A DNA stretch of 64,000 nt from Streptomyces aureoverticillatus (GTDB lineage Bacteria > Actinomycetota > Actinomycetes > Streptomycetales > Streptomycetaceae), in the NCBI RefSeq assembly GCF_014649395.1, contig NZ_BMSY01000020.1, positions 35,579 to 99,578 of the forward strand, written 5' to 3'. A program made the position numbers and the translations under genes. Positions 8,325-16,682 of the stretch are shown here, piece after piece. Position 1 is the first letter of the stretch; each line of letters begins with the position of its first letter. The notes under the pieces were generated by a model. The model was given only the letters and a program-made list of their open reading frames with translations, made no database searches and was not told the DNA's origin.

Positions 8325-8744
8325 TCAGGGAGCTCCGAGTTCCCGCTCGGGTGCGAAGCGGTCGGCGGTCCGCTCAACGCGTCGGGAGCGGGTGAGAGCG
8401 CGTCGGCCGAGGGCCATGGCGATCAGCCCCAGGGGGATTGCCCCGATGGCTCCCACGATCCCGTTGCCGGTGCCGGGACCACCACTGGCGGTGGCCACAT
8501 GCAGCACAGCGAGGGCCGTGCCGAGCAGCCCCACCGCCATGGCCAACAGGGCGCCGGTGCGCGCGTTGTCTGGGCTCATTCGGCCCGCGTTGCCGACTCT
8601 CATGCGGCCTGCGACGCGGGCCACGGCCAGCCAGCCGAGGGCCACGCCGACCAGTCCCACCCCGAGGGCCAGGTTGGCCCCCGTCCGTCCGTCGCCGATG
8701 GCTCCGCCCTCGGCGGCCACCATCAGGGCATCTGCTGCGCTCAT
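8325..8744 (-). CDS. DUF6223 family membrane protein
   Basis: A 139-residue protein with four hydrophobic segments rich in Gly/Ala (NLALGVGLVGVALGWLAV, GALLAMAVGLLGTALAVLHV and GIVGAIGAIPLGLIAMALG) and the GRTGAN/NARTGA repeats between them, which is the DUF6223 layout. ATG 8744 is preceded by AGGACGGAG. Function unknown. It is transcribed alone, convergent with choA, and its upstream region consists of a 9-10 bp tandem repeat. Confidence 0.7.
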   Translation of the reverse strand: MSAADALMVAAEGGAIGDGRTGANLALGVGLVGVALGWLAVARVAGRMRVGNAGRMSPDNARTGALLAMAVGLLGTALAVLHVATASGGPGTGNGIVGAIGAIPLGLIAMALGRRALTRSRRVERTADRFAPERELGAP

Positions 8745-8765
8745 GCCGGTCTCCGTCCTTGTCAC

Positions 8766-8857
8766 GCTTCTCGCGCCTTTTCCTTGTCGCGCCTTCTCGC
8801 GCCTCTCGCGCCTCTCGCGCCTCTCGCGCCTTCTTGCGCCTTCTTGCGCCTTCTCAC
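8766..8857. repeat. Short tandem repeat, unit CTCGCGCCT
   Basis: About eight imperfect copies of a 9-10 bp unit (CTCGCGCCT, with TTCTTGCGCCT variants at the right end) fill 8766-8857, immediately upstream of the DUF6223 gene on the minus strand. If transcribed it would form the 5' leader of that gene. The unit is too short and lacks spacers for CRISPR. Confidence 0.8.
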
Positions 8858-8947
8858 GTGGCGCGAATTGCGAGGTTGCGCTGCGCTGTGACTTGAGCGT
8901 GCCTGCCGACCGTGCCGTCGGTCGTCCGGCAGGTGCGGTCTTTTCGG

Positions 8948-9016
8948 ACTGCCGCCGACATGGCAGTTGACTGCCGCGGATGCGGCAGACAGCGGCCGAA
9001 TACCGCGAGTGCGGTA
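8948..9016. promoter_or_regulatory. Three consecutive dyads upstream of the histidine kinase
   Basis: Three inverted repeats follow one another: ACTGCC-N8-GGCAGT (8948-8967), CTGCCGC-N4-GCGGCAG (8971-8988) and TACCGC-N4-GCGGTA (9001-9016). They end 60 bp before the kinase start at 9077. A response-regulator or other dimeric regulator binding region is likely. A TTGACT at 8966-8971 could be a -35 element but no good -10 is seen. Confidence 0.5.
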
Positions 9017-9076
9017 GTCGGCCGCTCGTCCGCAGGCGGGACTCGCCCGCCCGCGGCGCCCGGCTAGGGTGCTCGC

Positions 9077-10138
9077 ATGGACACAGATCGTTTTCGTGTC
9101 CCGGCCGGTGTCATGGACTGGGCAATTTCCGTCAGCGTGGCGGCACTGCTGTTGGGCACCGGGTTGTCCGGTCAACACCCGGCCGGGGAGCGCGAGTTGC
9201 TCGGCTCCGTGCTGCTGGCGGCCGGCGGCTTGGTGCTGCTCGCGCGTCGTAGGGCTCCGATCGCCGTGCTGGCTGTCACCGGCCTGTGCGCGGTGGGGTA
9301 CGAGGCAGCCGGTTTTGAGGTGCTCGCCGTCTCGTACCTGGTCGCGGTGTACGGCGTCGTGCGGACCGGACACCGGGCCCTGGCGGTGGCGGCATCCGTG
9401 ACCCTGCTGCTCGTCCTCCCCCTGACGGCCCTGGTGTTCCACGACGGGCCCGCGCGCGAGGCCTTCGCACAGGCCCGGAACTTACTCGAACTCGCCTGGC
9501 TCATCGCGGCCTTCGCCGCCGGTGAGGCACTGCGGCAGGCCGAGCGGCGGGCGGACGAAGCCGAGCGCACCCGCGAGGAGACCGCGCGGCGCCGCGCCGA
9601 CGAGGAGCGGCTGCACATCGCGCGGGAGCTCCACGATGCGCTCACCCACCAGATTTCGATCATCAAGGTGCAGTCCGAGGTGGCCGTCCACGTGGCCCGC
9701 AGGCGCGGCGAACACGTACCGGAAACCCTGCTGGCGATCCAGGCGGCCGGACGTGAGGCGACCCGGGAGCTGCGCGCGACCCTGGAGGCCCTGCGTGACG
9801 ACGACACGACCCCGCCGCACGGCCTCGAGCACGTGCCCGAACTGGTGGAGCGCGCCCGTTCGATGGGGCTCGACGCGACGCTGACGATCGATGGTCAACG
9901 GCGCGACGTGCCGGCCGCGGTGGCCCGAACCGCCTATCGGATCGTCCAGGAGGCGCTGACCAACACCGCCCGGCATGCCTGTGCCAGCGCCGCGTCGGTG
10001 CGGATCGAGTACCGGACCGACTCCCTTGCCGTCCAGGTGGACGACGACGGCAAGGCCACCCCCGCAGACGTGCCGACCGCCGGTCTCGGGCTGCTCGGCA
10101 TGCGCGAACGCGTCACGGCCCTAGGGCCTGTCCCGTGA
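9077..10138 (+). pseudogene. NarL-type sensor histidine kinase, C-terminus cut by an insertion element
   Basis: The N-terminal half has several membrane helices (residues about 10-140), followed by a coiled linker and the HisKA_3 motif ARELHDALTHQ with phospho-acceptor His186. A HATPase domain keeps the N-box region (QEALTNTARHA), DDDGK and GLGLLGMRERV. At 10121 the frame runs into an insertion element and ends after ALGPVP. The missing tail (GGRLRAQPRTEHGFTVQAEL...) reappears at 11834-11913 beyond the element. The interruption removes only about 25 residues of the ATPase domain, so residual function cannot be excluded. The native partner is the response regulator at 11910. Confidence 0.88.
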
Positions 10139-10231
10139 TCATGTGACCGGACAGTCAGCCCCTAAGGAGTGAGGGCGGCATGGGGCCGGAGAAGCTGCGA
10201 ACGTGCGCGGATGCTAGCTTCCTTTCCCGTG

Positions 10232-10858
10232 ATGGGGCACCAGGACAAGACAAGGGCGGCCTACGACGGGGTCGTCGAGCTGTATGCGTCGATGTTCGCT
10301 AATCGGTTGGAGACGCAGCCGTTCGCGCGGAACATGATCGGCACCTTCGCCGAGCTGGTGCGTGGGACGGGGAATCCACGGGCAGCCGACGTCGGGTGCG
10401 GACCTGGACATCTGACGGCCATGCTGCACGACTTGGGGCTGGACGCCTTCGGGCTCGACCTCTCCCCGGCCATGGTTGACCATGCCCGGCGGGCCCATCC
10501 ATCGCTGCGGTTCGACGAGGCGCGGATGGAGGCCCTGCCGGTCGAGGACGGCGCGCTCGGCGGTGTGCTGGCCCACTATTCGATGATCCACACCCCGCCG
10601 GGGGAAGTGCCCGCGCTGCTTGCCGAGCAGGTGCGTGTTTTGGCGCCAGGGGGCCTGCTGCTGGTCTCGTTCTTCGGGACCGATGGGCCGGAGCCGGTCC
10701 GCTTCGACCACAAGGTGGCGCCCGCCTACAGCTGGCCGGTGGACCGGTTCGCGGAGCTGTTGACCGGGGTCGGACTGGACATGTTCGCCCGGCTGCTCCA
10801 CGACCCGGCCTCCGAACGGGGCTTCCTCGACGCCCACTTGCTGGCCCGCCTCCCTTAG
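10232..10858 (+). CDS. Class I SAM-dependent methyltransferase (IS passenger)
   Basis: A 208-residue Methyltransf_11/25-type protein. Motif I is ADVGCGPGHLT, the acidic end of strand 2 is FGLDLSPAMVD, and motif IV corresponds to GVLAHYSMIHTPP, followed by VLAPGGLLLVSFF. It lies wholly inside the insertion element, on the transposase strand, 46 bp upstream of the transposase start. A start at 10232 aligns with the related gene at 46294; upstream in-frame starts exist (10211). Its substrate is unknown. It is clearly related to the methyltransferase at 46294, sharing GCGPGH, FDxxxMxAL and SxIHTPP blocks. Confidence 0.85.
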   Translation: MGHQDKTRAAYDGVVELYASMFANRLETQPFARNMIGTFAELVRGTGNPRAADVGCGPGHLTAMLHDLGLDAFGLDLSPAMVDHARRAHPSLRFDEARMEALPVEDGALGGVLAHYSMIHTPPGEVPALLAEQVRVLAPGGLLLVSFFGTDGPEPVRFDHKVAPAYSWPVDRFAELLTGVGLDMFARLLHDPASERGFLDAHLLARLP

Positions 10859-10904
10859 AGCGGGCACCGTGGTCTTTGGGGGCGGGTTGATGTAGATCAT
10901 CCTT

Positions 10905-11815
10905 GTGGATCAAGATCGTCTGAAGCGCCATGACCTGACCGACCGGGAGTGGGCGCTGTTGGAGCCGCTGTTGCCAGTCAACGCGGTGCACGGCGCGCGG
11001 TGGAACGACCATCGGACGGTGATCAACGGGGTGTTCTTCCGGACGCGGACATCGTGTGCGTGGCGTGACCTGCCTGCGTGTTACGGGAAGTGGAAGACGG
11101 TCTACAACCGGCATCGACGCTGGTCGCTGGACGGGACCTGGGAGCGGATCCTGGACAGATTGCGTGCCGGCTGCGATGAGGCCGAGGGCGAGCACTGGAC
11201 GGTCAGCATCGATTCCACGGTGGTGCGCGCTCACCAGCACGCGGCCGGGGCACGCCACGCCCCTCCCGCCGATGGTCCTTCAAAGGGGACCGCCTTGATA
11301 ACGAACAGGTAACTCACCATGAGGCACTCGGCCGGTCCCGAGGCGGCCTGTCGACCAAGCTGCACCTGGTCGCGGACCGGCAGTGCCGACCGATCGCCCG
11401 GATCCTCACCCCGGGCCAATGGGGTGATTCCCCGCAGTTCGTGCCGCTGCTGGAGTTCCTCCGCGTCCGCCGCCGGGGCGTCGGCCGCCCCCGCAAACGG
11501 CCCGCCCACGTCCTGGCTGACAAGGCTTACTCCTCTCGCCGCAACCGCTGCTACCTGCGCCGACATGGCATCAAGGCCGTCATCCCCGTCAAGAAGGACC
11601 AGGCTGTCCATCGGCGCAACCGCGGCTCACAAGGCGGACGTCCCCCGGCCTTCGACCGGGATACTTATAAGGACCGCAACACCGTTGAACGCTGCGTCAA
11701 CCGCCTGCGCCAGCACCGCGCCGTTGCCACCCGCTATGACAAACGCCAGCTCATCTACCAGGGCACCGTTGACGTCGCCTCAATCCGCATCTGGCTCCAA
11801 GACCCCGTCACATGA
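10905..11815 (+). CDS. IS5-family (IS427-like) transposase made by -1 frameshifting
   Basis: The first part starts at GTG 10905 (MDQDRLKRHDLTDREWALLEP) with the N-terminal DUF4096-type domain and the first catalytic Asp in SIDSTVVRAH. It ends at 11312. The second part, one frame back, supplies the remaining DDE residues: Asp in VLADKAYSS and Glu in RNTVERCVNR. The two frames overlap at the heptamer A-AAG-GGG (11282-11288), a canonical X-XXY-YYZ slippery sequence, so the full protein is probably made by programmed -1 frameshifting as in related elements. The stop codon lies inside the right inverted repeat. The element may be functional. Confidence 0.85.
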
Positions 11816-11909
11816 TCACGGGACAGCCCCTAGGAGGCCGGCTGCGCGCGCAGCCGCGTACCGAGCACGGCTTCACTGTCCAGGCCGAACTTCCCGTGGA
11901 ACGAGAATC

Positions 11910-12571
11910 ATGATCCGTGTCCTGCTGGTCGACGACCAGCCGCTCATCCGCAGCGGCTTTCGCGCACTGCTCGACCTCGAGGACGACATCGAGGTGGTGG
12001 CCGAGGCCGGCGACGGCGCGGAGGGCTTGGCGCTCGTCGAGGAGCACCTGCCCGACGTCGCGCTGATCGATGTCCAGATGCCGGTGATGGACGGCATCGA
12101 GGCGACCCGGCGCATCGCCGCGGACCCCGCCCTGGCCGGCGTGCACGTCGTGATGCTGACCAACTACGGCATGGACGAGTACGTCTTCGAAGCGCTGCGC
12201 GCCGGTGCCGCCGGGTTCCTGGTCAAGGACATCGTGCCGGAGACCTCCTGCACGCCGTGCGGGTCGCCGCCCGCGGTGACGCCCTGCTCGCCCCGTCCAT
12301 CACCCGCAAGCTGATCCACCGGTACGTCACCCAGCCCCTCTCCCCCGCCACCGGCGCCGTGCTGACGGAATTGACCAGCCGCGAACGCGAAGCGGTCGCC
12401 CTGGTCGCGCAGGGCCTGTCCAACGAGCAGATCGCCGACCGCATGTCGATCAGCCCGATGACCGCCAAGACTCATGTCAACCGGGCGATGGCCAAACTCC
12501 ACACCCGTGACCGCGCCCAACTCGTGGTCCTGGCCTACGAGTCCGGTCTGGTCGTCCCGTACGGCCGCTGA
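11910..12571 (+). pseudogene. LuxR/NarL-type response regulator with a single-base frameshift
   Basis: The ATG at 11910 overlaps the original kinase stop (ATGA). The receiver domain is complete: the acidic pocket VDDQ, phospho-acceptor Asp54 in ALIDVQMPVMDG, and VKD near its end. After DIVPE, near 12241, one base is missing (GAGACC where GAGGACC is expected); the correct continuation LLHAVRVAARGDALLAPSITR lies one frame away and runs on into a normal LuxR helix-turn-helix (LTSREREAVALVAQGLSNEQIADRM) to 12571. With the kinase cut by the IS, the whole two-component system is probably inactive. A sequencing error would also explain the frameshift. Confidence 0.85.
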
Positions 12572-12597
12572 CCGTCAACCCCCGAGGCGCTGCCCGA

Positions 12598-13173
12598 TCA
12601 CTCCGCCGATCTGGGGTTTCTACGCTGGTTGGCGTGGAAGCGCGCCTTCTTCTGGCGATTCCCACACGTGTTCATGTCGCACCATTTGCGCGTGCGGCTC
12701 TGGCTGGTGTCGAAGAAGGCGGCTTGGCAGGTGGGTGACGCACACAAGGCCAGTCTTCCGTCTCGTTCGCCGGCGATGATGCTGATCGCGTCGGCGGCGA
12801 TCACGCCGAGGGCGTCTTCCACGCAGGAAGCCGAGCCGAGCTGCCACCGCCGCTTGCCCTCGGGTGTCAGGATCGCCGCGGCGCGACCCTGTGCGCTGCA
12901 GTCATTGATGACTTGGACAGCCGACGCAGGGAGAGGGTCCTGGACCGCGGCCGCTGTCGCTGCGGCGTGAATCGACTCCCTCAGTTCCCGAGCGAGGTCG
13001 AGCTGGGCGGGGGTGCAGGAGTCCACGGCGAGGCCGTTCACTGCCAGCCAGTCGACGAGTCGTTGCGGCGTGGGAACGCGCTCGACAGCGGTGCCATGAC
13101 GCTCCGACAGAGTCCCGGTGAAGCTGGTCGCCAGCACGTTGCCGAGGCGGAAGTCAGGGAACGCAGCACACAT
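12598..13173 (-). CDS. CGNR zinc-finger regulator (ABATE domain)
   Basis: A 191-residue protein. An N-terminal ABATE-type helical domain (LVDWLAVNGL, LARELRESIHAA) is followed by the C-terminal CGNR zinc finger with Cys in CASPTC, then WCDMNTCGNRQKKARF. In actinobacteria such proteins are predicted stress or substrate-sensing transcription factors beside the gene they regulate. Here the neighbour is a divergent epoxide hydrolase, and two copies of a 21-bp dyad lie between the two. Function beyond DNA binding is inferred. Confidence 0.88.
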   Translation of the reverse strand: MCAAFPDFRLGNVLATSFTGTLSERHGTAVERVPTPQRLVDWLAVNGLAVDSCTPAQLDLARELRESIHAAATAAAVQDPLPASAVQVINDCSAQGRAAAILTPEGKRRWQLGSASCVEDALGVIAADAISIIAGERDGRLALCASPTCQAAFFDTSQSRTRKWCDMNTCGNRQKKARFHANQRRNPRSAE

Positions 13174-13236
13174 GGAACCACCTTAGCCGGTTGCAGCGTG
13201 GCTCGGAGGACTGTTAGAACCGTCTTAGCCGGTTCT
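13174..13236. promoter_or_regulatory. Two copies of a 7-7-7 dyad between CGNR regulator and epoxide hydrolase
   Basis: AGAACCG-N7-CGGTTCT (13216-13236, N7 = TCTTAGC) and GGAACCA-N7-CGGTTGC (13174-13194, N7 = CCTTAGC) share the arms and the central CTTAGC. Their starts are 42 bp apart. A weaker half copy (GTAGCCCGTTCC) follows at about 13246-13257. The left copy abuts the CGNR start codon, which fits autorepression. Confidence 0.65.
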
Positions 13237-13276
13237 CGACAGGTCGTAGCCCGTTCCACGACGGCCAGGAGGTCTC

Positions 13277-14449
13277 ATGCCCCGTCCAGCCAACGACGTA
13301 CAAGCATTTGAAGCCCGAGCAACTGACGCCGACCTCGACGATCTGCGCGCTCGACTGGCCGCGGCGCGGCTACCCGAGGCTGAGACGGTCTACCGCGCCG
13401 CGCCCGACCCTCGCCGATGGGAACAGGGCGTTCCGCTCGCCGACCTCGTCGATGTCGTGGACTACTGGCGCACCGCGTACAACTGGCGGTCGTTCGAAGA
13501 GCGCCTGAACCGTATCGGCCAGTTCCGCACGACCATTGATGATCTGGGAATCCACTTCCTGCACCACCGGTCCGCGCGCGCGGATGCCACTCCTCTGCTC
13601 CTGACGCACGGCTGGCCGGACAGCATTGTCCGTTTCATCGATGCAGTGGACGAGCTGGCGGATCCGCAGGATGCGGACGCGCCGGCGTTCCATGTCGTGG
13701 TCCCGTCGCTGCCAGGTTTTGGTTACAGCGACAAGCCGGCCATCACCGGGTGGGGAACCGAAAAGATCGCGGCCGCATGGGTGGAACTGATGGGAAGGCT
13801 CGGCTACGGCAAGTTCCTAGCCCACGGCGGCGACTGGGGAGGCAATATCACCACTGTCCTCGGCGGCAGGTTCCCGGCTCACGTGCTCGGCATCCACACC
13901 ACGTTCGCGGAGGCGCCGCCCGGGTTGACGACGGACGGACTGACGGCGACCGAGCGCAAGTGGATCGAGGAAACCCGCGATTTCTGGCGCCACCGCGCGG
14001 CGTACGCGAAGCAGCAGGCGACCCGGCCGCAGACCATCGGCTACTCGCTCGTCGACTCACCGGTCGGGCTTCTTGCCTGGATCCTGGACAAGTTCGCCGA
14101 GTGGTCAGACACCGAAGACAGCCCGTTCGAGAGGATTTCCATAGACAGGGTTCTTGACGACGTCACCCTGTATTGGCTGACGCGGACCGGCGCATCCGCG
14201 GCCCGCATTTACTACGAAAGCCACGACTCGCTGGACCCCGACCTTCGGGTCGACGTCCCGTCGGCACTCACGATGTATCCCCGCGATGTCGAGAAGTGTC
14301 CGCGCCCCTGGGCGCAGGAGCGGTACCGACAGATCGTCCGGTGGAGCTCGCCCGAAGTCGGGGGACATTTCCCGTCGCTGGAAGCTCCCGAGTATTTCGT
14401 CAAGGATCTGCAAGAGGGCCTCGCGGCAGTGCTGGCCGGTCATCGGTGA
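13277..14449 (+). CDS. Epoxide hydrolase of the alpha/beta-hydrolase fold with EHN domain
   Basis: A 390-residue protein. The N-terminal EHN domain (TDADLDDLRARLAAARLPEAE...WRSFEERLNRIGQFRTTID) precedes the alpha/beta-hydrolase core. HGWPDS is the oxyanion-hole motif, GGDWGG carries the nucleophilic Asp, and GGHFPSLEAPE carries the C-terminal catalytic His. This matches microsomal-type epoxide hydrolases that convert epoxides to diols. It is divergent from the CGNR regulator, which probably controls it. ATG 13277 follows CAGGAGGTC, a strong ribosome-binding site. Confidence 0.9.
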   Translation: MPRPANDVQAFEARATDADLDDLRARLAAARLPEAETVYRAAPDPRRWEQGVPLADLVDVVDYWRTAYNWRSFEERLNRIGQFRTTIDDLGIHFLHHRSARADATPLLLTHGWPDSIVRFIDAVDELADPQDADAPAFHVVVPSLPGFGYSDKPAITGWGTEKIAAAWVELMGRLGYGKFLAHGGDWGGNITTVLGGRFPAHVLGIHTTFAEAPPGLTTDGLTATERKWIEETRDFWRHRAAYAKQQATRPQTIGYSLVDSPVGLLAWILDKFAEWSDTEDSPFERISIDRVLDDVTLYWLTRTGASAARIYYESHDSLDPDLRVDVPSALTMYPRDVEKCPRPWAQERYRQIVRWSSPEVGGHFPSLEAPEYFVKDLQEGLAAVLAGHR

Positions 14450-14654
14450 ACGCGGTTCGGCGAGCCGGGCGCTCAATCACCGCCTGATCCGGCTCAAGGC
14501 GTTGCCTGATGGCGTCCTGACCGGCGGAACGAAACTCCCCTCGGAGTACGGCTGGGCGTTCTTGCTCCTCGTCTTCACCGGTCCAGGTCCCCTCTCCCTG
14601 GACCGGTTGATTCCCCGTCTGCCTGCCCGTCGGAACCCGTAAGCGATCGCCGTC

Positions 14655-15581
14655 TCACGGCGGTTGATGCCGGAAGCGCCCGGCCGCCTGGGCGGTGCTC
14701 TCGGGCGGGGCGATCCGGCGCAGGAGGAAGCCGGCGGCCATGGCCATGGCGAACATCTCCACCGCGTACACCGCCGAGGGGATGGCCATGCGGGAGCTGT
14801 CCAGCAGTGAGGGGCTGAGGGCGATGGCCAGCGACAGGGTGGTGTTGTGCATGCCGATCTCGAAGCAGGTGGCGACGGACTGCCGGTGGTCGCCGCGGGC
14901 CAGCCGGGTCGCGCCGTAGCCGGTGATGAGGGAGATCGCGCCGAAGAGGAAGACGACGAGACCGACATCGGCGAGATAGCCGAGCACATTCTCCCGCTCG
15001 GCGGCGACCGCGGCGATGATGACGCCGATGAGCGCGGTCACCGCCGTCACCTTGACCGCCTCCGTCGAGCGCTCCGCGAAGCGCGGACGGCGGTGCCGCA
15101 CCAGCATCCCGGCCGCCACCGGCACCAGCACGATCAGGAAGACCTGCAGCGTCTTGTCGAAGCGCAGTCCCAGCGCCTCGTCCGTACCGGCCATGAAGTG
15201 GTCGAGGGAGAGATTCACGACGACCGGCAGCGTGAAGACGGCGATCACCGAATTGATGGCGGTCAGCGTGATGTTGAGGGCGACGTCGCCGCCGAAGAGA
15301 TGGCTGAAGATGTTGGCCATCGTGCCGCCGGGCGAGGCCGCGAGCAGCATCATGCCGACGGCCAGCGCCGGGCTCAGGTCGAAGGCCAGCACCAGACCCA
15401 GACAGGCGGCGGGCAGCAGCACCAGCTGGCAGACGAGGGCGACGGCCACCGGCCACGGATAGGCCACGATCCTGCGGAAGTCCGCCACGGTCAGGCCGAG
15501 ACCGAGACCGAACATGATCACGGCAAGGACGACAGGCAGCAGATAGGTGGTCAGTGGCGAGTCCACAGGAACAGGCTCCAT
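14655..15581 (-). CDS. BASS-family (bile acid:sodium symporter-like) transporter
   Basis: A 308-residue protein with about nine hydrophobic helices. SPGGTMANIFSHLFGGDVALN and the later FEIGMHNTTLSLAIALS match the two crossing-helix motifs of the BASS fold, which carry the sodium-site residues. Substrates of bacterial members are organic anions; none can be assigned. It is transcribed in the same direction as cynR and could be the cyn locus transporter in place of CynX, but this is inference. The start at 15581 (MEPVPVDSP) is preferred over 15644, because the upstream codons lie in direct-repeat DNA. Confidence 0.82.
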   Translation of the reverse strand: MEPVPVDSPLTTYLLPVVLAVIMFGLGLGLTVADFRRIVAYPWPVAVALVCQLVLLPAACLGLVLAFDLSPALAVGMMLLAASPGGTMANIFSHLFGGDVALNITLTAINSVIAVFTLPVVVNLSLDHFMAGTDEALGLRFDKTLQVFLIVLVPVAAGMLVRHRRPRFAERSTEAVKVTAVTALIGVIIAAVAAERENVLGYLADVGLVVFLFGAISLITGYGATRLARGDHRQSVATCFEIGMHNTTLSLAIALSPSLLDSSRMAIPSAVYAVEMFAMAMAAGFLLRRIAPPESTAQAAGRFRHQPP

Positions 15582-15616
15582 GAGCCTGATTGAAATGTCC
15601 ACGACCGTGCGCCGCG

Positions 15617-15644
15617 ACCGTGCACTGCAAACCGTGCACTGCAA
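15617..15644. repeat. Perfect tandem 14-bp direct repeat
   Basis: ACCGTGCACTGCAA occurs twice without a gap (15617-15630 and 15631-15644), between the LysR stop and the BASS start. The core GTGCAC is palindromic. A regulatory role for the transporter gene is possible. Confidence 0.6.
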
Positions 15645-15660
15645 GCGGTGAGCGCCGGTC

Positions 15661-16557
15661 TCAGTCCAGGGGCGACTGCGCCCACTGGGTGGCCAGCTCC
15701 GTGAAGGCGCGAACTGCGGCGCTTCGGTAGGCGCTTTCGCGGCGGAGCAGGGTGACGGTGCGCGCGGGGATCGCTGGGGTGAGCGGGACGGGCGCCAGGT
15801 GGGGGTGGTCGCGGGTGACCGCGTCCGGCAGGACGGTGGCCAGCGACGTACGGGTCACGATCTCGGTGAGGGCGTTGACGGAGTTGGCCTCGACCACGAT
15901 CCGCGGCCGCACGTCGTGGGCGGTGAAGTGCTCGTCGATGTGCCGACGCGTGGCGAAGTCCTCGCTGAGCAGGGCGAGGTGACGCCCCCTCAGATCCGTG
16001 ATCGGCAGCGGGCCTTCGCGACCGGCTTCCGGGTGGCAGGGGCCCACGACAAGGCTGAGGCTCTCGGTGAACAGGGTGCCGGCCTCGACGCCCGGCAGGT
16101 GAGTGCCGCTGAAGGCGATACCGAGGTCCAGCCGGTCGTCCAGGAGCTCGGCCTCTATGCGGTCCTGCGTCATCTCTCGCACGTCCAGGGTGATCCCGGG
16201 ATGGCGCTCGTAGAACGCGGCGACGAGGGGGCCGGTGAGGTAGGCGGTGAAGGTGGGGGTGACGGCGAGGCGGAGGTGGCCGCGGGAGAGGTCCTGCACG
16301 TCGAGGACGGCCCGCTCCCCCGCCGCGAGGTCCCGCAGCGCGCGCCGGGCGTGGTGGGCGTAGGCGGTTCCGGCATCGGTCAGGCGCACGGTGCGGCCGG
16401 TGCGGTCGAACAGTTGGACGCCGAGGGCCTTCTCCAGCTGCTTGACCTGCTGGGAGAGCGTGGGCTGGGAGATGCGCAGCTCTTCGGCGGCGCGGGTGAA
16501 GTTCGCGTGCTCGGCCACGGCGAGCAGGTAACGCAGGTGACGCAGTTCTGGCTGCAT
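15661..16557 (-). CDS. cynR: LysR-family regulator, probable CynR
   Basis: A 298-residue LysR-type regulator. The N-terminal helix-turn-helix reads LLAVAEHANFTRAAEELRISQPTLSQQVKQLE (residues about 10-45), and the C-terminal domain is a periplasmic-binding-like co-inducer domain. It is divergent from cynT-cynS, exactly as cynR is in E. coli, where CynR activates the operon with cyanate and represses itself. Two CTATAGATG motifs lie in the intergenic region. The ATG at 16557 (MQPELRHLRYL) gives the canonical LysR start. Confidence 0.85.
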   Translation of the reverse strand: MQPELRHLRYLLAVAEHANFTRAAEELRISQPTLSQQVKQLEKALGVQLFDRTGRTVRLTDAGTAYAHHARRALRDLAAGERAVLDVQDLSRGHLRLAVTPTFTAYLTGPLVAAFYERHPGITLDVREMTQDRIEAELLDDRLDLGIAFSGTHLPGVEAGTLFTESLSLVVGPCHPEAGREGPLPITDLRGRHLALLSEDFATRRHIDEHFTAHDVRPRIVVEANSVNALTEIVTRTSLATVLPDAVTRDHPHLAPVPLTPAIPARTVTLLRRESAYRSAAVRAFTELATQWAQSPLD

Positions 16558-16565
16558 GACCTCCA

Positions 16566-16619
16566 CTATAGATGCCATCGATAGCAGACAGTGGTATTGC
16601 GTCTTGGACACTATAGATG
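16566..16619. promoter_or_regulatory. Candidate CynR binding region
   Basis: CTATAGATGCCATCGATAG (16566-16584) is a dyad of the form CTATnGATG-n-CATCnATAG, matching the T-N11-A LysR recognition-site pattern. A second half CTATAGATG lies at 16611-16619, 45 bp further toward cynT, as expected for recognition and activation sites. Confidence 0.6.
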
Positions 16620-16682
16620 CAGCTCATGCACAGTCAATGACGTCGGGCCCCACCGACAACCCGATCGAAGGGAGTTTGGGCC

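Larger units (their letters stand above)
10125..11829. mobile_element. IS5-family insertion element carrying a passenger methyltransferase
   Basis: The ends are inverted repeats: the left end GGCCTGTCCCGTGATCATGT and the right end read inward GGGCTGTCCCGTGATCATGT differ at one position, and the match extends through GAC. CTAG flanks both ends (10121-10124 and 11830-11833), consistent with a CTAG target duplication; a TA duplication is equally possible because CTAG is palindromic. Joining the flanks restores the kinase frame (TALGGRLRAQ). The element is 1705 bp, far longer than needed for the 0.9-kb transposase gene; the extra DNA is a methyltransferase gene placed between the left end and the transposase. 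Confidence 0.88.

Noticed and set aside
8766..8857. CRISPR array
   Set aside because: The repeated unit is 9-10 bp without spacers, so it is a simple tandem repeat.
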